From: Paenibacillus aurantius
GTDB taxonomy: Bacteria > Bacillota > Bacilli > Paenibacillales > NBRC-103111
Length of the DNA stretch: 64,000 nt
Direction: 5' to 3'
Assembly (NCBI RefSeq): GCF_032268605.1
Contig: NZ_CP130318.1
Location: forward strand, 1,457,001 to 1,521,000
Below the pieces are notes generated by a model. That model ran no database searches. It had not been told where the DNA came from and saw only the letters and a list, made by a program, of their open reading frames with translations. Position numbers and translations under genes: made by a program. Shown in pieces: positions 34,278 to 43,213 of the stretch. The first letter of the stretch is position 1; each line of letters begins with the position of its first letter.

Positions 34278-34844
34278 ATGGAAGGGTTGGTCATTTACCG
34301 GAGCCTGGAAGGCGAGATCCCGGCGGAGGTATTGGAGCGGTGGAAGCAGGCGGCCCGGACCCTTGGCCTGCAGGTGGAAGAGAAGCCGGGGCGTAAAATT
34401 ACGATGATCCGCCTCGATCAGGAGGACAGCAATCTGTGCTTTTATTTGTTTCGCAAGGGGAATCGCTTTCAATTCCGGGCGGATTACTTAAGAATCGACA
34501 ACGAGGATTTCATCGAGCTGGTGGATTGGCTGATTCATGCGGCCCGGCTCAACGGAGATAAATTTACCCTGACCAAATTCGGGATTCAGCAGCTGCATTA
34601 TGCGGACGGACAGCCATCGGGTGAAGGGGTATACGGACCGCTTAAGGATACGGATGAATTTACGCTGCGGCTCCTGAAGGAAACGCTGGCGGGAGCCATC
34701 AACCTGGCGATCGACCTTTACCGGGAGGCCCGGCTGAAGGGGGAGACCCGGCAGGAGGAGAAGGCGAAACGCCGGCTGCTGGCGCTGGCGGAGGAGCTGG
34801 GCCGGCTCGAACGGCTGCTCCAGAGCCGGACCTACGGCGCTTGA
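34278..34844 (+). CDS. Conserved hypothetical protein
   Basis: 188 residues, soluble, RBS GGGGGAAGGAGGGAGCTT before ATG 34278. An N-terminal alpha-beta part (VIYRSLEGEIPAEVLERW, ITMIRLDQEDSNLCFYLF) leads to a helical, charged C-terminus (about 140-185). I do not recognise a family. The 230 bases before it show nothing else. Confidence 0.65.
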   Translation: MEGLVIYRSLEGEIPAEVLERWKQAARTLGLQVEEKPGRKITMIRLDQEDSNLCFYLFRKGNRFQFRADYLRIDNEDFIELVDWLIHAARLNGDKFTLTKFGIQQLHYADGQPSGEGVYGPLKDTDEFTLRLLKETLAGAINLAIDLYREARLKGETRQEEKAKRRLLALAEELGRLERLLQSRTYGA

Positions 34845-34934
34845 GACGCAGGCCCTGGGTGTTTGAGGCTTCCCGAAACGGGGTATTATGGTTTAGGGAA
34901 ACCTACAACCAGACATCTCAAGGAGGGAAACGCC

Positions 34935-35069
34935 ATGGCCGTAAGCAAGAAAACGATCCTGTCGACCGTCGCCCTGGGAGCCGCCTACCTGCTTAGGAAC
35001 AAGGAAACCCGGGATAAGCTGATGAGTCAGCTGCAGAACATGACCAATCGGACGAAGTCTAAAGCGTAA
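34935..35069 (+). CDS. Small hypothetical protein, 44 residues
   Basis: Starts at ATG 34935 after a strong AAGGAGGGAAACGCC. It has one short hydrophobic stretch (TILSTVALGAAYLL) followed by a basic, polar helix (RNKETRDKLMSQLQNMTNRTK). It may be a small membrane-associated protein. A clear terminator follows. Confidence 0.65.
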   Translation: MAVSKKTILSTVALGAAYLLRNKETRDKLMSQLQNMTNRTKSKA

Positions 35070-35103
35070 GATAGTCCTAAACACAAAAGATGACGCTTAA
35101 CTT

Positions 35104-35154
35104 AAAAGCACCTCCTGCCCAACGGATATCCCGCGGACAGGAGGTGCTTTTATG
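35104..35154 (+). terminator. Intrinsic terminator
   Basis: AAAAGCACCTCCTG (35104-35117) pairs perfectly with CAGGAGGTGCTTTT (35138-35151). Confidence 0.8.
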
Positions 35155-35207
35155 ATTTCAAGGGTAGGGCTAAGTGTCTTAGCCGTACCATACTCACGGA
35201 TAAGACA

Positions 35208-36509
35208 CTACGGCCGTTTCTGCAGATCCTGAACTCCCCGATGGATAAGGTCGAACAGCTCTTCGATGCCGTTTTCTTCGATGCAGGAGAACGCAACGCG
35301 CAGATCCGTCTCTCCGAGAGCTATGGTTCCGACGCCGTACTCGTTAAGGAGATGCTGGCGCAGTTCTTCGGCATGTACCGTCTTCAGCTTCAGGCACATG
35401 AAATAGCCGGAATTAAACGGGTAGTACTCCCAGGCGCCGTCGTATTTCCCGCTGTCCAGCACGTCCTTGACCTTGTTCGCACGCCCTTTCATGATCGCGA
35501 ACTTCTCTTCCTTCTGGGCGTGGAAGTCCGGCGAGGTGAGGGCATGCAGCACGAACGTCTGGGAAGGGTGCGGTCCGCTCGAGATGGTGGCGCGGATAAT
35601 GCCGAGCGTCTTCTGCTCAAGAGCGGACAGAACGCCGGCCCCGTTGCCGCCGTACGTGATGAAGCCTACGCGGAAGCCCCAGACATATTCTTCCTTCGTC
35701 GCCCCGTCCACCTTAATGGGGAGCAGGCGGGGGTGCAGGTCGATCAGCTGCCCGAACAGCGACTCGTGAAGAGAGTTCTCGAAGAACAGCCCGAAGTAGG
35801 CGTCATCGGTGACCACCACGAGGTTGATCCCCGCTTCGGCTCCATCCTTAAGGGCGGCCACGATCTCGCGTCCTTCCGACGCTCCGGGTGTATAGCCGGT
35901 CGGATTGTTCGGGAAGTTCAGCACCACGATGGCCTTACCCGCGTCCTTCTGGTCGAGGATCGCCTGGCGGAGTCCGTCAGCATTGAAGGTTCCCGCTTCA
36001 TTATATAAAGGATAGTTCACGATTTCGGCTTCGCGGCGAATGCCGAAGGTCAGCTCGTAATTCTCCCAGTTTTTGTCCGGAATGATGACCTTGTCGCCTT
36101 TCTCCGCGAACAGGTCGGCCACGATGCTGAGCCCGTGGGTGAGCGCATTGGTTACGATCGGCTGGCTGAAGGCCCGGCCTTCCATGGAGGGATTCTCCTG
36201 GAGCATCTTCTCCCGCCAAGCGGCGCGAAGCTCAGGCTTGCCTTCGGGCGGCGCGTAGGGGTACAGATCCACCGGCTTGTAAGCCGAAAGGGTTTCCTGG
36301 ATGACGTTCAGATGCATCGGCTTGCCGTTCTCCAGAGCGGTCCCGATGGTGGCGTTGTACTTCTTGGCTTTCGATTTCGCTTCGGCGGATTGGCTCAGGA
36401 TGCCGACCTTGGGGAAATAAATTTCCTTGCCAAGCTTAGACAGCATGGAGTAAACGTGGGGATTGCCTTGTTCAATCGTTTCATTCAGGGATTGCGCCAG
36501 TGGATTCAT
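35208..36509 (-). CDS. PLP-dependent aminotransferase, class I/II
   Basis: 433 residues from ATG 36509 (GGATGGAAG before it). Fold type I features are visible: NFPNNPTGYTP (the Asn that contacts PLP, about 198), VVTDDAYFGLF (Asp to the ring nitrogen, about 234), and a late SGYFMCLKL / DLRVAFSCIE with the carboxylate-binding Arg. The Lys of the Schiff base is expected in KVDGATKEEYVWGFRVGF, which has Lys at about 267 and 273. The amino donor is unknown; the order resembles aspartate/aromatic transaminases. Confidence 0.82.
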   Translation of the reverse strand: MNPLAQSLNETIEQGNPHVYSMLSKLGKEIYFPKVGILSQSAEAKSKAKKYNATIGTALENGKPMHLNVIQETLSAYKPVDLYPYAPPEGKPELRAAWREKMLQENPSMEGRAFSQPIVTNALTHGLSIVADLFAEKGDKVIIPDKNWENYELTFGIRREAEIVNYPLYNEAGTFNADGLRQAILDQKDAGKAIVVLNFPNNPTGYTPGASEGREIVAALKDGAEAGINLVVVTDDAYFGLFFENSLHESLFGQLIDLHPRLLPIKVDGATKEEYVWGFRVGFITYGGNGAGVLSALEQKTLGIIRATISSGPHPSQTFVLHALTSPDFHAQKEEKFAIMKGRANKVKDVLDSGKYDGAWEYYPFNSGYFMCLKLKTVHAEELRQHLLNEYGVGTIALGETDLRVAFSCIEENGIEELFDLIHRGVQDLQKRP

Positions 36510-36589
36510 GACTTCCATCCTTCCAATCAATCGATTATCGGACGCCTCCGGGAATGGGAAAAGGACACCGAAGGGCCGGGTGACATTAG

Positions 36590-36623
36590 GTGATATTATA
36601 TCACTTCTGCGTTAACGCGTCAC
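36590..36623 (-). promoter_or_regulatory. Promoter with overlapping palindrome for the aminotransferase
   Basis: Minus strand: GTGACG (-35, 36618-36623), 17-base spacer, TATAAT (-10, 36595-36600). The -10 is the centre of the perfect palindrome GTGATAT-T-ATATCAC (36590-36604), so a repressor could bind there. Confidence 0.65.
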
Positions 36624-36658
36624 TATTCGGGGGCCTCCGGTATCCGTTCGGGCTTCGG

Positions 36659-37288
36659 TTACTCCAGCACCGCTCCGCGGTGGGCGGGGCAGTATTTTCT
36701 CATCAAGGCGGCGGTTTCCGGGTCAAGCGCCAGCCCGCGGTTCTCCAAGGCTCCGGCCACCTGCTCGCGAGCGGGCTCCTTCAGGTTCTGGCCGAATTTG
36801 AATTTGGCGCTGATCTCTTCTACCTCCAGTCTAACCACGGCCACCCCCTTCAGCGCGGCCCGGTAATTTTTATCGTCCGTTGAGATGGGGTCGTATCCTC
36901 CTTCGGGCTGGAGCTTCACCATAAAAGCGGACAGGGCGCGGGCTTTCTCTTCCAAATCCTCTACCGGAGCAGCCGTTCCCCGAAGCTGAACGGATTTGAA
37001 ATAGGAAGTAGCGGGACAGGCTAACCGGGAATCCGAGAAATAGGAAGGGATCAGGGCATATTCCTTGGCCACCTGGAAGGTGCAGCGGCCGGATGCTTTA
37101 AGATCGTCCATCTTGCTACCCGCCCGGCTTCCGTGGAAATAGAGCTTTTCTTCCGTATACACATAATTGAGCGGGGTAACGGCAGGCCATCCGTCCCTTC
37201 CCTCCATGGCGAGGAAGCCGAAGGTCATCTCCCCCAGAAAGTCCTCGATTTCCTGCAGCTCATTTACGGCGAATTCGTTTCTTCTCAT
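36659..37288 (-). CDS. Pyridoxamine 5'-phosphate oxidase-like FMN-binding protein
   Basis: 209 residues. A split-barrel flavoprotein: the N-terminal FLGEMTFGFLAMEGRDGWPAV (partial) and TPLNYVYTEEKLYFHGSRAGSKMDDL are the FMN-binding strands of the PNPOx / nitroimidazole-resistance (NimA) group. True PdxH has further C-terminal motifs that I do not see. It is divergent from a MocR regulator that also uses PLP, a layout typical of vitamin B6 metabolism control. RBS AAGGGAGAACCGTC precedes the ATG. Confidence 0.8.
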   Translation of the reverse strand: MRRNEFAVNELQEIEDFLGEMTFGFLAMEGRDGWPAVTPLNYVYTEEKLYFHGSRAGSKMDDLKASGRCTFQVAKEYALIPSYFSDSRLACPATSYFKSVQLRGTAAPVEDLEEKARALSAFMVKLQPEGGYDPISTDDKNYRAALKGVAVVRLEVEEISAKFKFGQNLKEPAREQVAGALENRGLALDPETAALMRKYCPAHRGAVLE

Positions 37289-37331
37289 GACGGTTCTCCC
37301 TTTTCTAATGGATTTCTATCTAAAATAACGG

Positions 37332-37357
37332 AAGAACTGGTATGATAAAAGAACCAA
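37332..37357. promoter_or_regulatory. Direct repeats in the MocR/PNPOx divergent region
   Basis: AAGAACTGG (37332-37340) and AAGAACCAA (37349-37357) are in the same direction, 17 bases apart, with TATGAT (possible -10) between. MocR/PdxR proteins bind paired direct repeats. Confidence 0.45.
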
Positions 37358-37396
37358 TTACGGGATTTCCGAATAGACCACTTGAGGGGGAAGGCT

Positions 37397-38905
37397 ATGG
37401 ATTTTCAAATCGCTTACCAAAGCATGAGAAAACAGCATCGGACGAAGTCGCTTGCGCTCTATCATGCGCTGAAGGAGGCGATGACGGCAGGAACGGTCGG
37501 AAAAGGGACGCGGCTGCCTTCGAGCCGGGAGCTGGCGGCGCTCTACGGCTTGTCCCGGGGCACCGTGAACGAGGTGTACGATATGCTTTCGGCGGAAGGC
37601 TACGTCGAGAGTGTGCGGGGGAGCGGCACCTTTGCCGCTTATGAAGGATCGAACCCGGCGCAGGCCCAGGAACGGAGGGAGGAGATCCGGTTGTCCGCCT
37701 GGGGGAAGAGGGCGGCGGCCCAGCCGGACCGGTGGGGCCCCGGCGGGAATCCCGCCCGGATCTCGCTCACGCCGGGCATGCCGGACCTTACCCTCTTTCC
37801 CTATGCGGAATGGAACCGGGCCCTTCATGCCCAGGTGCGGGAGCGGGCAGACTCCCCGGAAGGCGACCCGGAGGGCTTCTACCCGCTTCGGGAAATGGTG
37901 GCCCGCCACCTGCGGCGCGCCCGCGGGATGACCGTCGAAGCCGGTGACGTGGTCATTGTCAACGGCTCGATGCAGGCCATCGCGCTGCTCACCCAGCTGC
38001 TCGTGGACGAAGGCGACCCGGTGGTCGTGGAGAATCCCGGCTACGGCGGGATTCATGCGGCCGTCCGGACCGCCGGGGGCCGGCTGCTGGCTGCACCGGT
38101 GGACGACCGCGGCCTCCGCGTGGAGGACTGGGACGCGCGCCTGCTCTTCGTCACGCCGGGCCGCCACTTCCCGACCGGCGCCGTCCTGCCGCTTGTGCGC
38201 CGCCAGCAGCTGCTCGAATGGGCCGGCCGGCGGAAGGCGGTCATCGTCGAGGACGACTATGACAGCGAATTCCGCCACCGGGGCCGGCCGATCGAGCCGC
38301 TGAAGCTGCTCGACCGCGAAGGGCGGGTCGTCTTCATCGGCACCTTCTCGAAGACGATGCTGCCCGGCCTGCGCATCGGCTACGCGGTGCTGCCGCCCGG
38401 GCTGAAGGAGGCCTTCGTGCGGGCGAAGCAGCTGTACGAGCCGTTCCCTTCGGGGCTTTTGGAGCAGCGGGCGCTGGCCGCTTTTCTCCAGAGCGGCCAC
38501 TACGAGCGGCACCTGCGGCGGATGAAGCGCGTGTACAGCCGGAAGTTCGCCCTGCTCGAGGAGGAGCTGCGGAATCGGCTCGGCTTCCTGTTCGAGCCGG
38601 TGCCTTCCGACTCGGGGCTGCATCTGTTTGCGTGGTGGAAAGGAAGCGCCGAGGAGTTCGAGGCGTTCCGCCGGGCTTGCGCGGAGGAGGGTGTCCGGTG
38701 GAGCGGAACCGAGGGGGGCTTTCTCGAGGGGTACCGGCCGTCGGCCCTATTCGGGTTCTCGCATCTCAGCGAAGCCGAACTGGCCGAGGCCGTCGAAATC
38801 ATGGCGCGGACAGGAAGCGCCGTACTCCTTCGAAGACCGTCCGGTAGTACCGGTCCGAGTGGGGCACGAGGGCAGAAATTGAAAAATTATCAATCTCCGA
38901 CGTAA
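37397..38905 (+). CDS. MocR-type (GntR + aminotransferase) regulator, chimeric C-terminus
   Basis: 502 residues from ATG 37397 (RBS GAGGGGGAAGG). An N-terminal GntR helix-turn-helix (about 15-75: GTRLPSSRELAALYGLSRGT, in part) is joined to a fold type I aminotransferase domain; the PLP lysine is about K319 (TFSKTMLPG). MocR proteins sense PLP or amino acids and act on divergent genes, here the PNPOx-like gene. The last residues (after GAR, from about 38871) come from inserted DNA; the second copy of this region at 43573-43756 shows the older ending GARDPS and stop. The protein is probably functional because only the tail changed. Confidence 0.88.
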   Translation: MDFQIAYQSMRKQHRTKSLALYHALKEAMTAGTVGKGTRLPSSRELAALYGLSRGTVNEVYDMLSAEGYVESVRGSGTFAAYEGSNPAQAQERREEIRLSAWGKRAAAQPDRWGPGGNPARISLTPGMPDLTLFPYAEWNRALHAQVRERADSPEGDPEGFYPLREMVARHLRRARGMTVEAGDVVIVNGSMQAIALLTQLLVDEGDPVVVENPGYGGIHAAVRTAGGRLLAAPVDDRGLRVEDWDARLLFVTPGRHFPTGAVLPLVRRQQLLEWAGRRKAVIVEDDYDSEFRHRGRPIEPLKLLDREGRVVFIGTFSKTMLPGLRIGYAVLPPGLKEAFVRAKQLYEPFPSGLLEQRALAAFLQSGHYERHLRRMKRVYSRKFALLEEELRNRLGFLFEPVPSDSGLHLFAWWKGSAEEFEAFRRACAEEGVRWSGTEGGFLEGYRPSALFGFSHLSEAELAEAVEIMARTGSAVLLRRPSGSTGPSGARGQKLKNYQSPT

Positions 38906-38946
38906 GAAAAGCAACCAGGCTGGCGTGGGTTTTGACGTAAAAAGCA

Positions 38947-40071
38947 TTAGATTTCCTCTGGGTTAAGGATCTTCACATGGAAGACAGGTTCGATCGTCAG
39001 CTTCGAATAATCTTTGCGCCAATCCAGGGATTTCCATATGTTGGGATGATAGGCCTTGATTTGGTTTCCGATACCGAGAACATCACAATTCGCTTTCTGC
39101 AAGTTCTCAATCGTTTGCATTGCCTTGTTCTCCAGATGTTTACTAAGCGCCTTTTCCATTTGGCTAACATAATCCGCTTTAATTGATTGAACTTCTTGGC
39201 CCAGATAAAAAGCATTAAGCTGCAACCGGATTTGCAGGGTGATGTTGGGCATGCCGTCGGAACGGGGGGAAATCTGGATTTTCGTGTTCCCTCTTTTGAC
39301 CGAAAAACCGTAGGGGACGCTGTTCGGAAGATCCTGCATTGAATGTTCGCCGATGTCGCTTTCCGCTAACTTTCCTGTAAACCTTTGCCTGCCTTGGTAA
39401 ACACCTGAAAGAAGCGCCAACATTCTAACTTGATCATCATCCAGTTTTCTTCCGGTACTCCTTCCTTGCCTGAACAAGAGTGCCCCTCGCAGTTTAACCC
39501 CGGAGTCGGATGGTCCGAGCAAAGGCAGTGCCAGATCCTCCAAAGGATCTGCTTTTGACAAAATCAATTTCATCATGGAAACATTGCGCAAGATGCGGTT
39601 TTTATCCAGCAACCTGACGAATTCGATCAGGCTTTCGGTGTCCGTTTGACCTTTTTTGAAAAGTTGGGTTACGGAGCCCTCAAAAATGACTACCGGGGAG
39701 TTAATTATGGTATAAGGAGCCCGAAGCAAAAAGGCAAGTTCTTTCACGGGATCGTGCATGGCAAACCTGTCGCTCATCAAATACAGCCTCGTATTGATGT
39801 TTATGAAAGGTCCGCTCTCTACGTATTCACTCTGTCCGACCGCTTCCAGAACACTCGAGTTTTTGAACTCCGTCGTTTCTGATTGAGGTTCTCCTTCTCC
39901 TTGGCCGGCTTTTTTGAGTCTCGTGACAACATTCTCGAGCACGACGCCTCGGTCGTTCTCGCCCAAATCCAAACCGACCATATCCACCATGCGGAGTTTT
40001 CGCAGCGGCATTTGATCCCAGCAACCGGTCAATAGTACAAGCGACAAGAAGACGAGAATGGCTTTTGTCAT
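38947..40071 (-). CDS. Germinant receptor C subunit (Ger(x)C lipoprotein)
   Basis: 374 residues from ATG 40071. A lipoprotein signal (ILVFLSLVLLTGC, lipid Cys17) is followed by the GerAC start CWDQMPLRKLRMVDMVGLDLG (in part). The C-terminal third of the Ger(x)C fold contains IQIRLQ-type strands and NLQKANCDVLGIGNQIKA. It is the outer-leaflet lipoprotein of an A-B-C germinant receptor in the spore inner membrane. It starts 4 bases after the B subunit stop. More AT-rich than the surrounding genes. Confidence 0.9.
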   Translation of the reverse strand: MTKAILVFLSLVLLTGCWDQMPLRKLRMVDMVGLDLGENDRGVVLENVVTRLKKAGQGEGEPQSETTEFKNSSVLEAVGQSEYVESGPFININTRLYLMSDRFAMHDPVKELAFLLRAPYTIINSPVVIFEGSVTQLFKKGQTDTESLIEFVRLLDKNRILRNVSMMKLILSKADPLEDLALPLLGPSDSGVKLRGALLFRQGRSTGRKLDDDQVRMLALLSGVYQGRQRFTGKLAESDIGEHSMQDLPNSVPYGFSVKRGNTKIQISPRSDGMPNITLQIRLQLNAFYLGQEVQSIKADYVSQMEKALSKHLENKAMQTIENLQKANCDVLGIGNQIKAYHPNIWKSLDWRKDYSKLTIEPVFHVKILNPEEI

Positions 40072-40075
40072 CTGG

Positions 40076-41167
40076 TTACCGTCCTCTCCGTATTCTCGAA
40101 ACAATTAGCAGGATGGTTGGAATCAAGACAATTGCGATGGCTGTAGACGTGTTATGGTAATTGGCGAATTGAAGCATACGATGGCGGTCCGAACCCCAGA
40201 ATCCCGCGGCAAAGCAAAGGAAAGCCAAAATCCAAACAAGAAGAGTATGCTTTTGAATTTCTTTGGTTCCGACGAAAGCAAGATAACGTGCGGCCATGAA
40301 CAAATAAACGTAAGCCGTCACCAACGTTACCGAGAGCCATAGCATCATGAATAGAATATCGAGGTTTTGCACAACCGGCCATTTGAATTGACGCAAAATG
40401 AAAACCATCGGTTCAGGAACGAATCTGAGCTGATTCTCGCTAAGGCTGTATAACACAATCACCGATATCAATAAGTAAAACAAGGTTGTGACTCCGTTGG
40501 CGGCCGACAGGGCAATCAGAACATCTCTTTTTTTTCGGTACTTTACATAAGGGAAAACATAAAGGAGAAGTTCATATCCCGCATACGCCCAGAATGCCCG
40601 AAAGGAATCCAACATTATCGACCCAGCACCATGAGCGCCGATCGGCAGAAAATGACGGAAGTCTCCTTCTTCCAGTCCACCGCTGAATATCACAATGGCG
40701 CATCCGATCAGAAACATCACCATTATGGTTTGGGAGACAACGGCCAGTGAGCGAAGGGAGGACGATGCAATATAGGCCGCGATGAATAACATGAACCCAA
40801 ATATGACAAACCAGGGCGTCGTAAACAATACCCACCGGTTGATCACGTCCGTGTAAGAGACCGTTACCAAGAGGCTTGACTCCAAGAAATAAACCGCAAG
40901 TAGGATATTGAGGATGGATGCCAATGGCTTGCCGACGATCGAGGACAAGTATCGGGGAAACGGCTGATCGGCATAATTCTTACCGAGCGCATAAATAATC
41001 AGTATGGCGGCTTGAGCGATCGCTCCCCCGACCAGCACGGATATCCATGCATCGTACCCCGATTTACGGGATTCTTCATACGGTATCGACAAAACGTGAA
41101 CGCCAATTTGAGTCAACACAACGAGGACAAATAGTCTTGTTAGGGAAATTTGTTTTAGATGAATCAT
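40076..41167 (-). CDS. Germinant receptor B subunit (GerAB/GerKB permease family)
   Basis: 363 residues with ten expected membrane segments, from the APC-like endospore germination permease family. Recognisable parts are LVVLTQIGVHVLSIPYEESRK (partial), LESSLLVTVSYTDVINRWVL and FRAFWAYAGYELLLYVFPYV. The B subunit holds the germinant-binding site in known receptors. Its ATG overlaps the TGA of the A gene (ATGA). Confidence 0.92.
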   Translation of the reverse strand: MIHLKQISLTRLFVLVVLTQIGVHVLSIPYEESRKSGYDAWISVLVGGAIAQAAILIIYALGKNYADQPFPRYLSSIVGKPLASILNILLAVYFLESSLLVTVSYTDVINRWVLFTTPWFVIFGFMLFIAAYIASSSLRSLAVVSQTIMVMFLIGCAIVIFSGGLEEGDFRHFLPIGAHGAGSIMLDSFRAFWAYAGYELLLYVFPYVKYRKKRDVLIALSAANGVTTLFYLLISVIVLYSLSENQLRFVPEPMVFILRQFKWPVVQNLDILFMMLWLSVTLVTAYVYLFMAARYLAFVGTKEIQKHTLLVWILAFLCFAAGFWGSDRHRMLQFANYHNTSTAIAIVLIPTILLIVSRIRRGR

Positions 41168-42603
41168 TCAGTCCAACCCCTTGGATCTTTAAGTCTGGTG
41201 TTGTCCTGCGCCAAGCTTTCCTTGGAACGTTTAGTCAAACTCCAGATTGGAGCCCGTAAGAAAGTATCCTTAATCGGCGCGCTTCCCAGCGCCGGGTAAA
41301 AGTAGGGAATACCCATGGTTTGTAACCGCGCCAGGTGAGCCAACGTCAGCAAAAAGGCGAATTCTAGCCCAATGAGCCCAAAAATCGCCGCCAAGGCGAT
41401 AAACGCATAGGATAGTTGCCGGGCCGAACTGCTCATTTCGTAAGAAGGAATGATATAGGAAGCGACACCGGTAAAAGCCACCACGAAGACCATCATATTG
41501 GAAATTAAGTTAGATTGAACCACTACGGTCCCGATAACGATACCGCCGACGATCCCGATGGTCTGCCCGATGGGGCTTGCGAGTCGGACTGCCGCCTCCC
41601 TCAATATTTCAAGTACAACCAGCATTGTAACCGCTTCAAGAACCGGAGGCATGGCGATATATTGCATGGAGCTCTGCAAAGTAAGGGCGATTTCATACGG
41701 AAGAATGCGGGGGTCAAAAGTGACAAGCGCGACATAAGCGCCGGGTAAGCTGATGGCCATGATAAAACAAATAATTCGGAGTAATCGGAACATGCTTCCG
41801 AGTATCCATCCGATCTGGTAATCATCCGGACTTTGAAAGAACGCCCAGAATGATACGGGGACAATCAAGCAATCAGGAGAGCCGTCAGTCAATATCGCGA
41901 TTTTCCCGTCCATCAAGTAAGACCTGACCCGGTCCGGTCTTTCCGTCACTAGTATTTGGGGAAATAACGAGAATCTTTGATCTTGAATCAACTCCTGAAG
42001 AAATCCGGGGGCTTCGACGTAATCAATGTTTATGCTCCGGATCCTTTTATCGAATTCCTTAAGGATATCCTGATTCGCAAGTGAACCCATATATAGTACA
42101 GTAACATTCGTATTGGATTTAACTCCGACAACATATGACTTTACGACGAGGTCAGGGGTCGCGACGAGTTTGCGCATGAGGTTGAGGTTGGTTTGCAGGT
42201 TTTCGATCAATCCCTCTTGGGATCCCCGCAGCACCCGTTCATTCACTGGAATATTTAACGAACGTTCTTTATTGAGTGAAGTGTCGAGCAAATAAAAAGT
42301 TGCTTTTCCGTGGATTTGAACGACCGTCTTCCCCTCGACCAACGCTTTTGCCGCATCCGTAAGCAAATCTGTTTCTTGATAGTCCAAAACCGAAACGGCA
42401 TCGCGGACAGGGACATCCTTGTAGCGAAGCAAGGGGCGAATCACATGCTCTTGTACGACTTTATCATCCACCATCGTCTTTAAGTAAAATAGACGGAATG
42501 AGCTCTGACCAGATTTGATATCACTCGTGTTGAAGTCGGAACTGTTTGAGAACAATTTTAGAAGTTCATGCTTGTTAGTTTCAATGGATGAGTTAGCCTT
42601 CAC
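41164..42603 (-). CDS. Germinant receptor A subunit (GerAA/GerKA family)
   Basis: 479 residues from a GTG at 42603 with GAGAGGA before it. An N-terminal soluble half (DIKSGQSSFRLFYLKTMVDD, ILTDGSPDCLIVPVSFWAFF) is followed by four to five membrane segments (about 295-430), which include EIALTLQSSMQYIAMPPVLEA (partial) and IGIVGGIVIGTVVVQSNLIS. This is the standard GerA subunit. First gene of the operon behind a sigma-G-like promoter. The germinant cannot be predicted. Confidence 0.92.
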   Translation of the reverse strand: MKANSSIETNKHELLKLFSNSSDFNTSDIKSGQSSFRLFYLKTMVDDKVVQEHVIRPLLRYKDVPVRDAVSVLDYQETDLLTDAAKALVEGKTVVQIHGKATFYLLDTSLNKERSLNIPVNERVLRGSQEGLIENLQTNLNLMRKLVATPDLVVKSYVVGVKSNTNVTVLYMGSLANQDILKEFDKRIRSINIDYVEAPGFLQELIQDQRFSLFPQILVTERPDRVRSYLMDGKIAILTDGSPDCLIVPVSFWAFFQSPDDYQIGWILGSMFRLLRIICFIMAISLPGAYVALVTFDPRILPYEIALTLQSSMQYIAMPPVLEAVTMLVVLEILREAAVRLASPIGQTIGIVGGIVIGTVVVQSNLISNMMVFVVAFTGVASYIIPSYEMSSSARQLSYAFIALAAIFGLIGLEFAFLLTLAHLARLQTMGIPYFYPALGSAPIKDTFLRAPIWSLTKRSKESLAQDNTRLKDPRGWTE

Positions 42604-42635
42604 GGGGAAATCCTCTCAGTCTTAAGGGTTTCACC

Positions 42636-42665
42636 TATTATCCCCAGGGATACCAGCATTATTCA
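42636..42665 (-). promoter_or_regulatory. Sigma-G-like promoter of the germination operon
   Basis: Minus strand: TGAATA (42660-42665), 17-base spacer, GATAATA (42636-42642), close to the forespore sigma-G consensus (TGMATA-N17/18-CATAMTA). It lies about 30 bases before the GTG of the A gene. Known gerA-type operons are sigma-G dependent. Confidence 0.65.
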
Positions 42666-42902
42666 ATCCTAGGCATTTCCTTCCTTCGTCACATCTAGCT
42701 AAGGTTTGGTGGTGGGTCTTTCTAACCGGAATTTTTTACTACTAGGTTTAAAGAGGGGATCCCTTGCAGATAAAGGGTCGGAATTGTTTAATGTCCACAA
42801 AGACGTAATGAGAGGTCCATAAGAGGGGGGACGTGTCCGTAGAAGCGGGAAGTTGTAAAAAGGGGATGACAAATAATGTGATAGAAAGAATAGGTCCGTA
42901 CC
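42666..42902. other. Gene-free right end of the insertion
   Basis: No convincing gene. A frame running in from the broken Nudix copy is open across part of it, but the residues after GIRELKEELG bear no relation to Nudix proteins. Confidence 0.5.
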
Positions 42903-43174
42903 TAGCTCCTCCTTGAGCTCCCGGATGCCGTCGCTGACGTTTTCCCCCGCCTCGAGATGGCCGGCGGCGGTGATGTCGAACAGGCCCGGGTAGGTGTCCT
43001 TGCCGGGGTGCCTCCGCTGAAGGAGCAGACAGGGCTCCCCTTGCTCCCCTGTCATCCCGGGTGACGATCCTGCATGGAAAGTTTGGTGCCAGTACCCCTT
43101 GCGGTGAACTTCTTCCCGAGGGGCTTTTCCTATGGGGCGCCGGGCTTCGTCATAAATATCGAACCATTAGACGG
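42903..43174 (-). pseudogene. Broken Nudix hydrolase, first copy
   Basis: Matches the N-terminal half of the intact Nudix gene at 43673-44314. Codon 4 is TAA where the intact copy has GAA. Two compensating single-base indels change about nine residues around HQTF/QGEP, and the C-terminal part is replaced by inserted DNA after the Nudix box residues GIRELKEELG. It cannot give a working protein. Confidence 0.85.
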
Positions 43175-43213
43175 ACATGATGGGTTTCTTCCTCCTTTTT
43201 CTTTCATTCGGTT

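Larger units (their letters stand above)
38871..42903. mobile_element. Inserted segment carrying a gerA-type operon
   Basis: Both edges can be read by comparing the two copies of the MocR-Nudix-kinase segment. Identity to the second copy stops at 38870 (matching 43744) and resumes near 42903 (matching about 44039). Between them lie the three germination genes, in visibly more AT-rich DNA. No transposase, integrase or terminal repeats were found, so the mechanism is unknown; about 294 bases of the host Nudix gene are missing. Confidence 0.65.

Noticed and set aside
35173-35209. Nine-base inverted repeat AGTGTCTTA / TAAGACACT at the end of the aminotransferase gene
   Set aside because: A 19-base loop and no T-run on either strand; not supported as terminator or operator.
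42699-43055. Open frame that looks like a short Nudix gene
   Set aside because: It is the broken first copy: its true start region has a stop at codon 4, and its end is unrelated inserted sequence.
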